Assembly: GCA_013205085.1 (NCBI GenBank)
Contig: JABMLH010000001.1
Coordinates: 248,001 to 312,000 of the forward strand
Direction: 5' to 3'
DNA length: 64,000 nt
From: Microbacteriaceae bacterium VKM Ac-2854
GTDB taxonomy: Bacteria > Actinomycetota > Actinomycetes > Actinomycetales > Microbacteriaceae
The notes under the pieces were generated by a model. The model was not told the DNA's origin, did no database searches, and saw only the letters and a list, made by a program, of their open reading frames with translations. A program made the position numbers and the translations under genes. Position 1 is the first letter of the stretch. Each line of letters begins with the position of its first letter. Positions 7,891 to 16,748 of this stretch are shown piece by piece.

Positions 7891-10800
7891 GTGCATCTTC
7901 TCGCCGTACTGAGTATGAAGAATCGGGCGCTGATCGCCCTCGTGACCATCGTCGTCGGTCTGTTCGGCGCCATCGCGCTGACCGGCCTGAAGCAGGAGCT
8001 CGCTCCGTCGATCTCGTTCCCGCAGCTGGCGATCGTGACCAGCTACCCGGGCGCCGCGCCGGAGGTGGTCAACGAAGACGTCTCGACGCCCATCGAGACC
8101 GCAATTCAGGGCGTCGCCGGGCTCGAATCCACCAGCGCGACCAGCAGCACCAACTCGTCGATCATCTCGGCGACGTTCACCTACGGCACCAACCTCGCCA
8201 CGGCCGAGCAGAAGATCGACCAGGCGATCAACCGGATCAAGTCCACCCTGCCGGCCGATCTCGAGCCGCAGGTGGTCACCGGATCCTTCGACGACCTGCC
8301 CGTGCTGCAGGTCGCGATCACCAGCGACGGCGACGCGAAGGCGCTCGCCGCGCAGATCGAGGCGACCGTGCTGCCGCAGCTGAAGGAGGTCGACGGCGTG
8401 CGGGACGCGAGCCTGCAGGGCCAGGCCGGCCAGCGCGTCACGATCACCCCGAACGACACGCTCGCGACGTCCGGATTCACGACCGCCGACATCCGCACGG
8501 CGCTGCAGCAGAACGGCGTGCTGGTGCCCGGCGGCGAGATCACCCAGGACGGCTCGACCTTCTCCGTACAGGCCGGTGCGCGGCTGACGAGCACCGACGA
8601 CCTCGCCGCCCTGCCGCTCATCCCGAGCGCGACGAGCGCGACGAGCGCGTCGAGCCTGACCGGTGCCGTGCCGACCCCCAGCACGATCGGCGCGGTCGCC
8701 ACCGTCGCGATCACGGACGACCCGATCACCTCGATCTCGCGCGTGGACGGCAAGCCCGCGCTCACCATCGCGGTCACCAAGCTGCCCGCCGCGAACACCG
8801 TCGAGGTGTCCAACGGCATCAAGGATGAACTGCCCGGCATCGAGGACGCCCTCGGCGACGGCGCCACCTTCACCACCGTGTTCGACCAGGCCCCGTACAT
8901 CCAGCAGTCGATCGAGTCGCTCGCGCAGGAGGGCGCGCTCGGTCTCGTCTTCGCGATCCTGGTGATCCTGCTGTTCCTGCTCTCGGTGCGCTCGACGCTG
9001 GTCACCGCGATCTCGATCCCCGCCTCGGTGTTGATCACCTTCATCGGACTGCAGACCGCGGGCTACACCCTGAACATCCTCACTCTCGGTGCGCTCACGA
9101 TCGCGATCGGCCGCGTCGTCGACGACTCGATCGTGGTGATCGAGAACATCAAGCGCCACCTCGACCGCGGCGAGGATCGCGCGGCCACGGTCGTCGGTGC
9201 GGTCCGCGAGGTCGCGGGTGCGATCACCGCCTCCACGATCACCACGGTCGCGGTATTCCTGCCGATCTCGTTCGTCGGCGGCACCACCGGCGAGCTGTTC
9301 CGCCCGTTCGCGCTGACCGTCACCATCGCCCTGCTCGCCTCCCTGATCGTCGCCCTGACGATCGTGCCGGTGCTCGCCTACTGGTTCCTGCGCCCTTCGA
9401 AGCAGGCCAGAGAGCGAGCACGCGCCGCGATCGCCGAGCGGCACGCCGCGCAGCACGCGCTGCCCGTCGCTGAGGACGCCCCGGCCGTCTCCCGCCGCGC
9501 GATCAAGCACGCGCACGCCGGCGAGACGGCGGATGAGGAGACGCCCTCGCGCCTGCAGAAGTACTACCTGCCGATCATCCACTGGACGCTGAAGCACTCC
9601 GTCGCGACCGTGCTGATCGCCGTCGTCATCCTGATCGGCACCGGCGCGCTGTATCCGTTCATGAAGACCAACTTCCTCGGTTCCAGCGGCCAGAACACCT
9701 TCACCGTCAGCCAGAAGGTGCCCACCGGGCAGAGCCTGGACGCGCAGGATGCCACCGCCCAGCAGGCCTCGGCCGCACTGCAGGAAGTGCCCGGCATCGA
9801 GACCGTGCAGCTCTCGATCGGCTCCTCCGGCAGCTCGCTGCAGGATGCGTTCACGGGTGGCGGCGGCAGCGCGATCACCTACTCGATCACCACGGATGAG
9901 AGCGCGGATCAGGAGACGGTGCAGGCGGATGCGCGCGCCGCGTTCGACGGCATCGCCGACGCGCAGGACGTCAGCGTCGCGGCATCCTCCGGCTTCGGCG
10001 CCTCCTCCGACATCGAGGTCGACATCACCTCCGGCACCCAGTCCGATCTGCAGACCGCGAACGACGCGCTGCTCGCTGCGCTGACCGGGCGCGACGGCGT
10101 CAGTCAGGCCGAGAGCAACCTCTCGGCGTCGCTGCCCTACGTCGCGGTCACGGTGAACCGGCAGGCCGCGGCGGACGCGGGGCTCAGCGAGGTCGCGGTC
10201 GGCACCCTGGTCAGCCAGGCGTTGCAGCCCTCGCAGGCCGGCTCGATCGCGATCGACGACACGACACTGTCGATCTACATCGCCGCCGAGAACCCGCCGC
10301 AGACGGTCGACGAACTGAACGCCCTGGAGATCCCGACGCTGACCGGGCCGGCGCCGCTGTCGGATCTCGCGACCGTCGCGCAGACCGACGGCCCCGCCTC
10401 CATCACCACGCAGCGCGGCGAGCGCACGGCGACGCTGACCGTCACGCCCACCGGCGACGACCTCGCCTCCGCGAGCCTCGCCGTGCAGACCGCGCTCGAC
10501 GACACCGAGCTGCCGGCCGGCGTGACCGCCTCGCTCGGCGGCGTCACCTCCGACCAGTCGGATGCGTTCAGTCAGCTCGGCCTGGCGCTGCTGGTGGCGA
10601 TCCTGATCGTCTACATCGTGATGGTCGCGACCTTCCGCTCGCTGCTGCAGCCGTTGCTGCTGCTGGTCTCGGTGCCGTTCGCGGCGACCGGTGCGATCCT
10701 GCTGCAGGTCGCGACCGGCGTGCCGCTGGGGGTGCCGTCGCTGATCGGCGTGCTGATGTTGATCGGCATCGTGGTCACCAACGCGATCGTGCTCGTCGAC

Positions 10801-11103
10801 CTGGTGAACCAGTACCGCGAGCAGGGCATGAACGTGCGGGATGCGCTGCTGCACGGCACGGCCCGACGGCTGCGGCCCATCCTGATGACGGCGCTCGCGA
10901 CCATCTTCGCGCTGCTGCCGATGGCGCTCGGCATCACCGGGCACGGCGGCTTCATCTCGCAGCCGCTGGCGATCGTGGTGATCGGCGGGCTGATCTCGTC
11001 GACGTTCCTGACGCTGGTGGTGCTGCCGGTGATCTATAACCTGGTGGAGGGCTTCCGGGAGCGGCGAGCCGCGCGACGCACGGAGAAGGCGACAACGGCA
11101 TGA
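7891..11103 (+). CDS. RND-family exporter, SwrC/HAE1-like
   Basis: Proton-driven exporter of 1070 residues, close to the usual 1050 of Gram-positive SwrC/YerP proteins. It has the duplicated RND layout: TM1, porter loop, TM2-6, TM7, second loop, TM8-12. TM4 carries GRVVDDSIVVIEN with the proton-relay pair Asp411-Asp412. I start at GTG 7891 because MHLLAVLSMKNRALIAL matches the conserved family N-terminus; ATG 7915 would remove it. Reading upstream to 7336 only overlaps the preceding gene. No membrane-fusion or outer-membrane partner is present, as expected for an actinobacterium. Its stop overlaps the start of the next gene. Confidence 0.92.
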   Translation: MHLLAVLSMKNRALIALVTIVVGLFGAIALTGLKQELAPSISFPQLAIVTSYPGAAPEVVNEDVSTPIETAIQGVAGLESTSATSSTNSSIISATFTYGTNLATAEQKIDQAINRIKSTLPADLEPQVVTGSFDDLPVLQVAITSDGDAKALAAQIEATVLPQLKEVDGVRDASLQGQAGQRVTITPNDTLATSGFTTADIRTALQQNGVLVPGGEITQDGSTFSVQAGARLTSTDDLAALPLIPSATSATSASSLTGAVPTPSTIGAVATVAITDDPITSISRVDGKPALTIAVTKLPAANTVEVSNGIKDELPGIEDALGDGATFTTVFDQAPYIQQSIESLAQEGALGLVFAILVILLFLLSVRSTLVTAISIPASVLITFIGLQTAGYTLNILTLGALTIAIGRVVDDSIVVIENIKRHLDRGEDRAATVVGAVREVAGAITASTITTVAVFLPISFVGGTTGELFRPFALTVTIALLASLIVALTIVPVLAYWFLRPSKQARERARAAIAERHAAQHALPVAEDAPAVSRRAIKHAHAGETADEETPSRLQKYYLPIIHWTLKHSVATVLIAVVILIGTGALYPFMKTNFLGSSGQNTFTVSQKVPTGQSLDAQDATAQQASAALQEVPGIETVQLSIGSSGSSLQDAFTGGGGSAITYSITTDESADQETVQADARAAFDGIADAQDVSVAASSGFGASSDIEVDITSGTQSDLQTANDALLAALTGRDGVSQAESNLSASLPYVAVTVNRQAAADAGLSEVAVGTLVSQALQPSQAGSIAIDDTTLSIYIAAENPPQTVDELNALEIPTLTGPAPLSDLATVAQTDGPASITTQRGERTATLTVTPTGDDLASASLAVQTALDDTELPAGVTASLGGVTSDQSDAFSQLGLALLVAILIVYIVMVATFRSLLQPLLLLVSVPFAATGAILLQVATGVPLGVPSLIGVLMLIGIVVTNAIVLVDLVNQYREQGMNVRDALLHGTARRLRPILMTALATIFALLPMALGITGHGGFISQPLAIVVIGGLISSTFLTLVVLPVIYNLVEGFRERRAARRTEKATTA

Positions 11104-11552
11104 GCATCCCGATCGGTTCCACCTGGCAGAGCGGGCCCGAACGGGCGGCGGATGACATCGCGCAGGTGGGCGAGGCCGCGTACGTCGCCGCCGACTTCAG
11201 GCCCGGCGTCATCCGGCACATCGTGCTGCTGCGCTTCGCGCCCACCACGCTGCTGTCGGATGTGGACGCGGTGACCGAGCGCTTCCTCGCGCTCGAGCGC
11301 GACTGCGTGCGCGACGGCCTGCCGTACATCGTGTCGATCGAGTCGGGCGCGCAGACGGCGACCGAGCCGGTCGGCGACGGCTTCGACCGCGGCTTCATCG
11401 TGACCTTCGCGTCGGAGGGCGACCGCAATTACTACACCGGTCGCCCCCTGGTCTCCGCGGTGTTCGACCCGGCGCACGACGCGTTCAAGGCGTTCCTCGG
11501 TCCATTCTTGGACACCGCGGGCGTGGTCACCTTCGACTTCCGGGTCGCCTGA
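11100..11552 (+). CDS. Dabb (stress-responsive A/B barrel) domain protein
   Basis: 150 residues. After about 35 residues of extension comes GVIRHIVLLRFAPTT, the first strand of a ferredoxin-like Dabb domain, and later FDRGFIVTFASEGDRNYY and HDAFKAFLGPFL, which match the family's second strand and C-terminal helix. Such domains form dimeric barrels; some are enzymes, and many are uncharacterised stress proteins. ATGA overlap with the RND gene and a TGATG overlap with the Nudix gene point to one transcript. The combination with an exporter is not a standard pathway, so the substrate is unknown. Confidence 0.8.
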   Translation: MSIPIGSTWQSGPERAADDIAQVGEAAYVAADFRPGVIRHIVLLRFAPTTLLSDVDAVTERFLALERDCVRDGLPYIVSIESGAQTATEPVGDGFDRGFIVTFASEGDRNYYTGRPLVSAVFDPAHDAFKAFLGPFLDTAGVVTFDFRVA

Positions 11553-12016
11553 TGCCCACCCCCGAGTTCGTTCTGAGGCTGCGCGAGGGCGTCGGCCACG
11601 AGCTGCTCTGGCTGAGCGGTGTGACGGCGGTGATCCTGCGGGGATCGGAGGTGCTGCTGGTGCGCCGCTCCGACAACGGGGAGTGGACCCCGGTGACCGG
11701 CGTGATGGATCCGGGCGACACGGTCGCGGGCACCGCGCGACGTGAGGCGCTGGAGGAGACCGGCGTCGAGATCGAGGTCGAGCGCATCGCGATGCTGCAC
11801 ACGCTCGCGCCGATGGTCTACCCCAACGGCGACCGCAGCCAGTACCTCGACCACGTCGTGCGGGCGCGCTGGATCGCGGGGGAGCCGTACGTCGCCGACG
11901 ACGAGTCGACCGAGGTCGGCTTCTTCCCGCTCGACGCGCTGCCGCCGATGCAGCAGACCCACCTCGATCGCATCGCGGCGGCCCTGCCGGCGGAGGGCCC
12001 GACGCTGTTCGATTGA
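11552..12016 (+). CDS. Nudix hydrolase
   Basis: 154 residues, hydrolysing a nucleoside diphosphate linked to another moiety. The Nudix box reads GVMDPGDTVAGTARREALEE followed by TGV. It keeps the catalytic REALEE glutamates but has Asp where the consensus has the first Glu. It resembles the common actinobacterial NUDIX proteins with TPVTGVMDPGD. Its ATG overlaps the stop of the Dabb gene (11550-11552), so it is the third cistron of the RND transcript. Specific substrate not deducible. Confidence 0.9.
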   Translation: MPTPEFVLRLREGVGHELLWLSGVTAVILRGSEVLLVRRSDNGEWTPVTGVMDPGDTVAGTARREALEETGVEIEVERIAMLHTLAPMVYPNGDRSQYLDHVVRARWIAGEPYVADDESTEVGFFPLDALPPMQQTHLDRIAAALPAEGPTLFD

Positions 12017-12040
12017 CGGACGGAGTGACAACCCTCTTCC

Positions 12041-12068
12041 TTGACATCCTGTCCTGACGTTGTATTGT
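12041..12068 (+). promoter_or_regulatory. SigA-type promoter of the sugar symporter
   Basis: TTGACA at 12041-12046, a 16-base spacer, and TATTGT at 12063-12068 form one of the best consensus promoters in the window, 65 bases before ATG 12133. An imperfect TTGT/ACAA dyad (12060-12076) covers the -10 and could bind a repressor. Confidence 0.75.
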
Positions 12069-12132
12069 CATAACAAATCAGAGTGCAGCGCGGCGTCGAT
12101 CGGCGTCGCCTTCCGTGCGACGAAGGAGTCCC

Positions 12133-13575
12133 ATGTCAGCGAGTCCGGCCCCCAGTAGTACCGTCACGCTTCCGCCGTTGACCGCAGGTCCGCACACGAA
12201 GCGTCTGGGCACGGTCGCCCTGATCGCGACGTTCGGCGGTCTGCTGTTCGGCTACGACACCGGCGTGATCAACGGCGCCCTGTCGCCGATGACCGAGGAG
12301 CTCGGTCTCACCCCGTTCACCGAGGGTGTCGTCACCTCGGCCCTGCTCTTCGGTGCCGCTGTCGGCGCGATCGCCGGCGGTCGCCTCTCCGACGGCTGGG
12401 GTCGACGCAAGACGATCATCCTGCTCGCGCTGCTGTTCTTCGTCGGCACGCTCGCCTGCGTGTTCGCGCCGAGCTTCGAGGTGATGGTCGTGGGCCGTGT
12501 GCTGCTGGGCCTCGCGGTCGGTGGCGCCTCCGGTGTCGTCCCGGTCTTCCTCGCCGAACTCGCGCCCTACGAGATCCGCGGCAAGATCGCGGGCCGCAAC
12601 GAACTGATGATCGTGATCGGCCAGCTCGCCGCCTTCGTCTTCAACGCGATCATCGGCTCGCTCTGGGGCGAGGGTGACGGTGTCTGGCGCATCATGCTCG
12701 CCGTGTCCGCCGTGCCCGCGATCGCCCTGTTCTTCGGCATGCTGCGGGTGCCGGAATCGCCGCGCTGGCTGATCTCCAAGGGTCGCAACGACGAGGCCCT
12801 CGCCGTGCTGAAGACCATCCGCTCCGTCGATCGCGCCGAGGCCGAGATGGCCGACGTGAAGCACCTCGCCGACGAGGAGAAGGAGGCCAAGCGCGGCTCC
12901 TGGGGTGCCCTGAAGGACAAGTGGATCCTGCGGATCGTGCTGGTCGGCATCGGACTGGGCGTCGCGCAGCAGCTCACCGGCATCAACTCGATCATGTACT
13001 ACGGCCAGACCGTGCTCGTGGAGTCGGGCTTCGACAAGCAGGCCGCCCTGATCGCGAACGTCGCCCCCGGCGTGATCGCCGTGATCGGTGGCCTGATCGG
13101 CCTGCGCCTGATGCAGACCCTGAACCGCCGCACCACCCTGCTGCTGGGCTTCTCGCTGACCACCACGATGCACTTCCTGATCGGCATCGCGTCGATGACC
13201 CTGCCCGTCGGCAACGAGTTCCGCCCCTACGTGATCCTGTTCCTGGTCGTCGCGTTCGTCGGCTCGATGCAGACCTTCCTCAACATCGCCGTCTGGGTGA
13301 TGCTGTCCGAGATCTTCCCGCTCTTCATCCGCGGCTTCGCCACCGGCATCTCGATCTTCTGCCTCTGGATCGCGAACGCCTTCCTCGGCCTGTACTTCCC
13401 GTCGCTGATCGCGGGCGTCGGCATCACCGGCACCTTCTTCCTCTTCGGCGTCGTCGGCGTCCTGGCCCTGATCTTCATCTACACCCAGGTCCCCGAGACC
13501 CGGGGCCGCACCCTCGAGGCCCTCGAGGAAGACGTCACCACCGGCGCCATCTACACGGTCCACCTCAAGAAGTAG
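12133..13575 (+). CDS. MFS sugar porter (SP family, sugar/H+ symporter)
   Basis: 480 residues, 12 membrane helices. Family signatures are plain: GGLLFGYDTGVINGAL in TM1, GRLSDGWGRRK between TM2 and TM3, PESPRWL after TM6, QQLTGINSIMYYGQ in TM7 and PETRGRTLE after TM12. These mark xylose/arabinose/galactose/inositol proton symporters (XylE, GalP, IolT relatives); the exact sugar cannot be told. GAAGGAG precedes ATG 12133. It has its own strong promoter and a perfect hairpin terminator, so it is monocistronic. No sugar catabolic gene is adjacent. Confidence 0.93.
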   Translation: MSASPAPSSTVTLPPLTAGPHTKRLGTVALIATFGGLLFGYDTGVINGALSPMTEELGLTPFTEGVVTSALLFGAAVGAIAGGRLSDGWGRRKTIILLALLFFVGTLACVFAPSFEVMVVGRVLLGLAVGGASGVVPVFLAELAPYEIRGKIAGRNELMIVIGQLAAFVFNAIIGSLWGEGDGVWRIMLAVSAVPAIALFFGMLRVPESPRWLISKGRNDEALAVLKTIRSVDRAEAEMADVKHLADEEKEAKRGSWGALKDKWILRIVLVGIGLGVAQQLTGINSIMYYGQTVLVESGFDKQAALIANVAPGVIAVIGGLIGLRLMQTLNRRTTLLLGFSLTTTMHFLIGIASMTLPVGNEFRPYVILFLVVAFVGSMQTFLNIAVWVMLSEIFPLFIRGFATGISIFCLWIANAFLGLYFPSLIAGVGITGTFFLFGVVGVLALIFIYTQVPETRGRTLEALEEDVTTGAIYTVHLKK

Positions 13576-13588
13576 CCCCCACTCCTCC

Positions 13589-13641
13589 AAAAGGGTTGTC
13601 ACTTTGTCGGTTACCTACCGACAAAGTGACAACCCTTTTTC
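13589..13641 (+). terminator. long perfect hairpin terminator, GGGTTGTCACTTT family copy 1
   Basis: 23-bp perfect arms (13589-13611 and 13617-13639), a 5-base loop, ending in a run of T, 13 bases after the symporter stop. It should work as an intrinsic terminator. The inner arm sequence GGGTTGTCACTTT recurs at 39794-39840, so it is also a member of a repeat family. Confidence 0.85.
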
Positions 13642-13971
13642 GTGTGCCGCGGGGTGGGGTTGCGGTCGCCCGGCTGGGAGCTACCGCGCCCGCGGAGGAA
13701 CGGAGCCGATGCGGACAGACCCCGCGCTCTTCCCCGCATCCGACGTATCCGTCCGCGCCCGCGGACGTTTCAGCCGCACCCGCGGAGTCGTGCAATCCCG
13801 GATCTCGAAAGCGCGAGCGCCTCCGCGCGAGCGCAACCGGCGAAATGCGCCGGATCGCTGATGACGCCGAGCATTTCGTCGTGCGCGAACGTAACCGGCT
13901 ACGAATCCCTCACCGTCGCCAAGCCGACTGCCGGTTTGCTGACGAGGAACGAGGAGGCAAACCCCAACGGC
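13642..13971. other. 330-base non-coding interval
   Basis: No open frame with coding character or homology is seen. Runs of CGCGCCCGCGGA-like sequence occur around 13690-13790. A weak GGTTTGC/GCAAACC hairpin (13933-13963), just beyond the stop of the minus-strand TasA-like gene, might end that operon. Confidence 0.5.
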
Positions 13972-14526
13972 TCAGCGCTGCCGGCCCGCGACCTGGATGC
14001 CCGTGACCGTGAGGGTGACCGAGCCGCTGGTGCTCTGCGCGCCGGTCGGGGCGCTGTCCGGCAGGCGGAAGGTCGCGCGGAGGTGGTCGGTGCCGCCGAT
14101 CGCGAGGGCGGGGGATGCGGGCAGCGCGAGGGTGCCGGCGGCGGGGCGGTCGGCGGTGACGGCGGTGATCGTGCCGGAGCAGACCGTCGCCGAGGTCCAG
14201 GCCACGGAGCAGCGATCCAGCGCGAGCTGCACGCCGTCGGATCCGCTCGCCGCGACGGTCGTCGAGCTGAGCCCGAGTTGCAGTTGCGAGGCGGCCACGG
14301 TGCCGGTGTTGCGCAGGTCGATCAGCCGAGCGACGGTGCCGCCCGGCCGCAGTCCGGTCACGGCGACCGAGAACTGGTTCACCCCGGAGGCGTTCCAGTC
14401 CAGGGTGACGGCTCCGGCGCGCACGCTCGCGGTCGCGGTGCCCTGCCCGCGCAGCACCGCGGATGCGCCCATCGCGCCGCCGAGCACCAGCACCGTGACC
14501 GCCGCGATCGTCGCCGGCACGCGCAT
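13972..14526 (-). CDS. small secreted protein, SipW-dependent/TasA-like
   Basis: 184 residues. A hydrophobic N-terminus (IAAVTVLVLGGAMGASAVL) is followed by TATASVRAGAVTLDW, the pattern of SipW-processed proteins such as TasA and camelysin, then a beta-rich domain containing DLRNTGTVAASQLQLGL and a pair of cysteines. It lies 86 bases downstream of the SipW-type signal peptidase gene in the same direction. I infer that it is a substrate and a cell-surface or fibre component. The start at 14526 is the first methionine fitting a signal peptide; longer readings overlap the peptidase gene in another frame. Confidence 0.72.
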   Translation of the reverse strand: MRVPATIAAVTVLVLGGAMGASAVLRGQGTATASVRAGAVTLDWNASGVNQFSVAVTGLRPGGTVARLIDLRNTGTVAASQLQLGLSSTTVAASGSDGVQLALDRCSVAWTSATVCSGTITAVTADRPAAGTLALPASPALAIGGTDHLRATFRLPDSAPTGAQSTSGSVTLTVTGIQVAGRQR

Positions 14527-14612
14527 CCGTCGCCCACGGGTCGCCGCCGCTCGTCGCCCGTGCTGCGGAGCCGCGCGACGCCCGTGCGCCCGGGGCGCCA
14601 CCCGCCGCCCGC

Positions 14613-15200
14613 TCACGAGCGGCCCGCCCGGCGGCGTCCGCGCCGATCCCCGCGGGAGGGGAGGGCGACGTCCGCGGGCGCGGGCCGGCGCCAGATGGCG
14701 GCGAGCAGCCAGGCCGCGACCAGCGCCCCGCCCACGCCGAAGAGCGCAACCCGGCTGCGCGGGTCGCCGAAGGCGATCGTCGGCCAGCCGAGGTACGGCA
14801 CCACGGCGCTGCGCCGCCACACCTGGGCGTCGGCGATCGTCAGGATCCACGGATCCGCGTACTCGTTGTTGTCGCCTTTGGTGTGCAGCGCGATCATGCC
14901 CGGCTGCCAGCCGACCAGCTGAGCCGCCTCGTCGGCCGGGAAGAGATCGGCGACGCGGTGGATGACGCGCTTGCCCGCGTCGTCCGGATCCGTGAACACG
15001 ATCACGTCGCCGGCCGCGATCTCGCCCTGCGGCACCGGAACGGTCACCGCGAGCGAGCCGGTCGGCATCTGCGGCGCCATCGAGTTCGACAGCACCGGCA
15101 CGAAGCGCACCAGCCCGAGCGCGGACAGCGCGAACACGGCCACGGCCGCGAGCACGGCGACGCCGACGAGCACCCCGGTCAGCGCACGGAACAGCCTCAT
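14613..15200 (-). CDS. sipW: signal peptidase I, SipW (ER/archaeal) type
   Basis: 195-residue membrane peptidase that removes signal peptides from dedicated substrates. TM1 spans about residues 8-30. The catalytic serine motif LSNSMAPQM gives Ser40, and GKRVIHRV supplies His81, the base of the Ser-His type instead of the Lys of bacterial SPase I. THTKGDNN-type sequence (HTKGDNNEYAD) gives the conserved Asp110. A C-terminal helix (about 150-172) and a basic tail follow. ATG 15200 overlaps the stop of the upstream gene by 4 bases. It is surrounded by TasA-like proteins, its expected substrates. Confidence 0.92.
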   Translation of the reverse strand: MRLFRALTGVLVGVAVLAAVAVFALSALGLVRFVPVLSNSMAPQMPTGSLAVTVPVPQGEIAAGDVIVFTDPDDAGKRVIHRVADLFPADEAAQLVGWQPGMIALHTKGDNNEYADPWILTIADAQVWRRSAVVPYLGWPTIAFGDPRSRVALFGVGGALVAAWLLAAIWRRPAPADVALPSRGDRRGRRRAGRS

Positions 15201-15847
15201 CGCAGCTCCTCCCGCCGTCGGCGCACGGCCAGCGCGACGGCACCGAGCAGCAGGGCACCGATCGCTCCGATCAGGGCGGCGCGGATGTCGGCTCCGGTGA
15301 TCGCGAGCGGTCCGTCGGGGGTCGTGGTCACGGATCCGTCGGGCACCGCGAAGGTCACCCGCAGCCCGGCGGCGGTGTTCTCGAAGTCGTTGCCGGCCGA
15401 GGTCGGGAAGGCGATGCGGATGCGCACCGCGGCGGTGCCGCGCGCGCCGATGCTGCGCAGGGACTCGAGTCGGCCGAGGGTCGCTGCGGGCCCGGCGCCG
15501 AGCGCGACATCGGCCGTGGGGCAGTTGAACCTGGCGGGGGCGCCGCCGGCCGTGTAGCCGGAGTCGCAGAAGTCGACCACCAGCTGCAGGCCGTCGCGCG
15601 GATCCGTCGTGAGGGCGTCCTCGCCGGTCGTCTCGACGATCACGCGCAGCGGCAGCGTCTCGTCGGCGGAGCTGGTGGTCTCGGCGGTCCATTCGGCCCA
15701 GTCGCCGGGTGCGAGGTCGGTGAGGTCGACGGAGGAGGAGCGCACCACGAGCGGGGTGTCGTCACCTGCGGCGGCGGGCACGGCGACGACGACGGAGCAC
15801 AGCAGCACGGCGGCGCAGGCGACGCCGCGCGCGAGGAGGGTGTGCAT
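15197..15847 (-). CDS. secreted protein with LAITG cell-wall sorting-type C-terminus
   Basis: 216 residues. An N-terminal signal peptide ends near VPAAAG (about 27). The middle region is beta-rich with a NDFENTAAGLRVTF motif resembling TasA-like proteins (YENASATITY in the neighbour). The C-terminus has LAITG at 181-185, a hydrophobic helix and RRRREELR: the layout of a sortase substrate. LAxTG is the motif known for actinobacterial class E sortases. No class E sortase is in the window. The gene overlaps sipW by 4 bases, so it belongs to the same operon. Confidence is high for surface anchoring, low for exact role. Confidence 0.8.
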   Translation of the reverse strand: MHTLLARGVACAAVLLCSVVVAVPAAAGDDTPLVVRSSSVDLTDLAPGDWAEWTAETTSSADETLPLRVIVETTGEDALTTDPRDGLQLVVDFCDSGYTAGGAPARFNCPTADVALGAGPAATLGRLESLRSIGARGTAAVRIRIAFPTSAGNDFENTAAGLRVTFAVPDGSVTTTPDGPLAITGADIRAALIGAIGALLLGAVALAVRRRREELR

Positions 15848-15877
15848 CTGTGCTCCGGGGAAGAAGAGGGGTGGGGT

Positions 15878-15937
15878 GGTTTCGGCAGGCTCAACCAGCG
15901 AGCGGCAGGCTCAACCGGCGAAGAGCCTGCCGAAACC
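15878..15937. repeat. REP-like element, TTTCGGCAGGCTC arms
   Basis: GGTTTCGGCAGGCTC (15878-15892) and its inverse (15923-15937) enclose a second direct partial copy (GGCAGGCTCAACC). It lies between two genes of the TasA-like operon. The same unit occurs around 21829, 42441, 52089, 52148 and 54715. Confidence 0.85.
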
Positions 15938-15949
15938 GGGGGTGGAACT

Positions 15950-16648
15950 TTACTTCTGGATGCCGGCGCGCTGGATCGCGGAGGCGGTGTAGGTGATGGT
16001 CGCCGAGGCGTTCTCGTAGTTGTTGTCGGCGGCGGTCGGCAGGGTCAGCGTCATCAGGGTGTTCAGCGTGACGGTGCCGGCGTCGGTCGGGAAGGTGCCG
16101 GTGGCGGTCGGGGTGACGCCGAAGGCGGCCGGGGTCAGGTTCAGCGGCACGGTGCTGAGGGTGTTCAGCTTGCCGGTGCCGAGGTTCGTGACGGTGCCGC
16201 TGCAGGTGTACACGCCGGCCGGAGCGGTGGTGGTGCTCCAGGTGCCGTTGGCGCAGACGTCGTAGGAGTAGTCCAGGCCCTGCGCGCCCGAGATCAGAGA
16301 CTGGCCGACGCCCGCGCCGGTGCTCGCGTCCGAGGTGCCAACGGTGTCGGCGGTGATGCCGGTCTGCAGGCGAACGGAGGCGACCAGGTCACCGTCGTTG
16401 GTCGTGGTGGGCAGCGAGATGCCGATCGGGCGCTGCACGATGTCGCCGGGCGCGATGTCCGTGACGGTCGCGGTGCCGGTGACGAGGATGTCGAGCTGGC
16501 CGGCGTCGACGGCGTTGGTGGCGGTGCCCGAAGCGGTGAAGACCGCGAAGGCGCCGGCGCCGACGAGAGCGCCGGATCCGATCAGAACGGCGCCGGTGAG
16601 GGCGATCTTCTTCCAGGGGCTCTTACGGGTGGTGACGGTGGAGGTCAT
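15950..16648 (-). CDS. TasA/CalY-like SipW-dependent secreted protein
   Basis: 232 residues. MTSTVTTRKSPWKKIAL and a hydrophobic core lead into GAFAVFTASGTATNAVDAGQ, the hallmark of the SipW-dependent signal peptide (G-x-x-A-x-F-T-x(n)-N-x-x-x-A-G) seen in TasA, TapA and camelysin. The beta-rich mature part ends with NNYENASATITYTASAIQ. AAAGGAAC precedes ATG 16648. Such proteins form extracellular fibres in Bacillus; in this lineage the role is unproven. Next upstream is a large adhesin gene, and sipW lies downstream. Confidence 0.85.
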   Translation of the reverse strand: MTSTVTTRKSPWKKIALTGAVLIGSGALVGAGAFAVFTASGTATNAVDAGQLDILVTGTATVTDIAPGDIVQRPIGISLPTTTNDGDLVASVRLQTGITADTVGTSDASTGAGVGQSLISGAQGLDYSYDVCANGTWSTTTAPAGVYTCSGTVTNLGTGKLNTLSTVPLNLTPAAFGVTPTATGTFPTDAGTVTLNTLMTLTLPTAADNNYENASATITYTASAIQRAGIQK

Positions 16649-16748
16649 GGCGACCGTTCCTTTCTCAGTGGTGCCCGGGGCGGGCGGGATGCCCGGTTGG
16701 GCTGTGGTTCTCCGCCTCTCGGCTGAGGGCGGAAGTTCTGGGGGAGGG

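Noticed and set aside
7795-10944. Very long minus-strand open frame opposite the RND gene
   Set aside because: It is a shadow of the high-GC RND gene: Arg/Asp/His/Gly-rich with no domain, while the plus strand has a complete RND protein.
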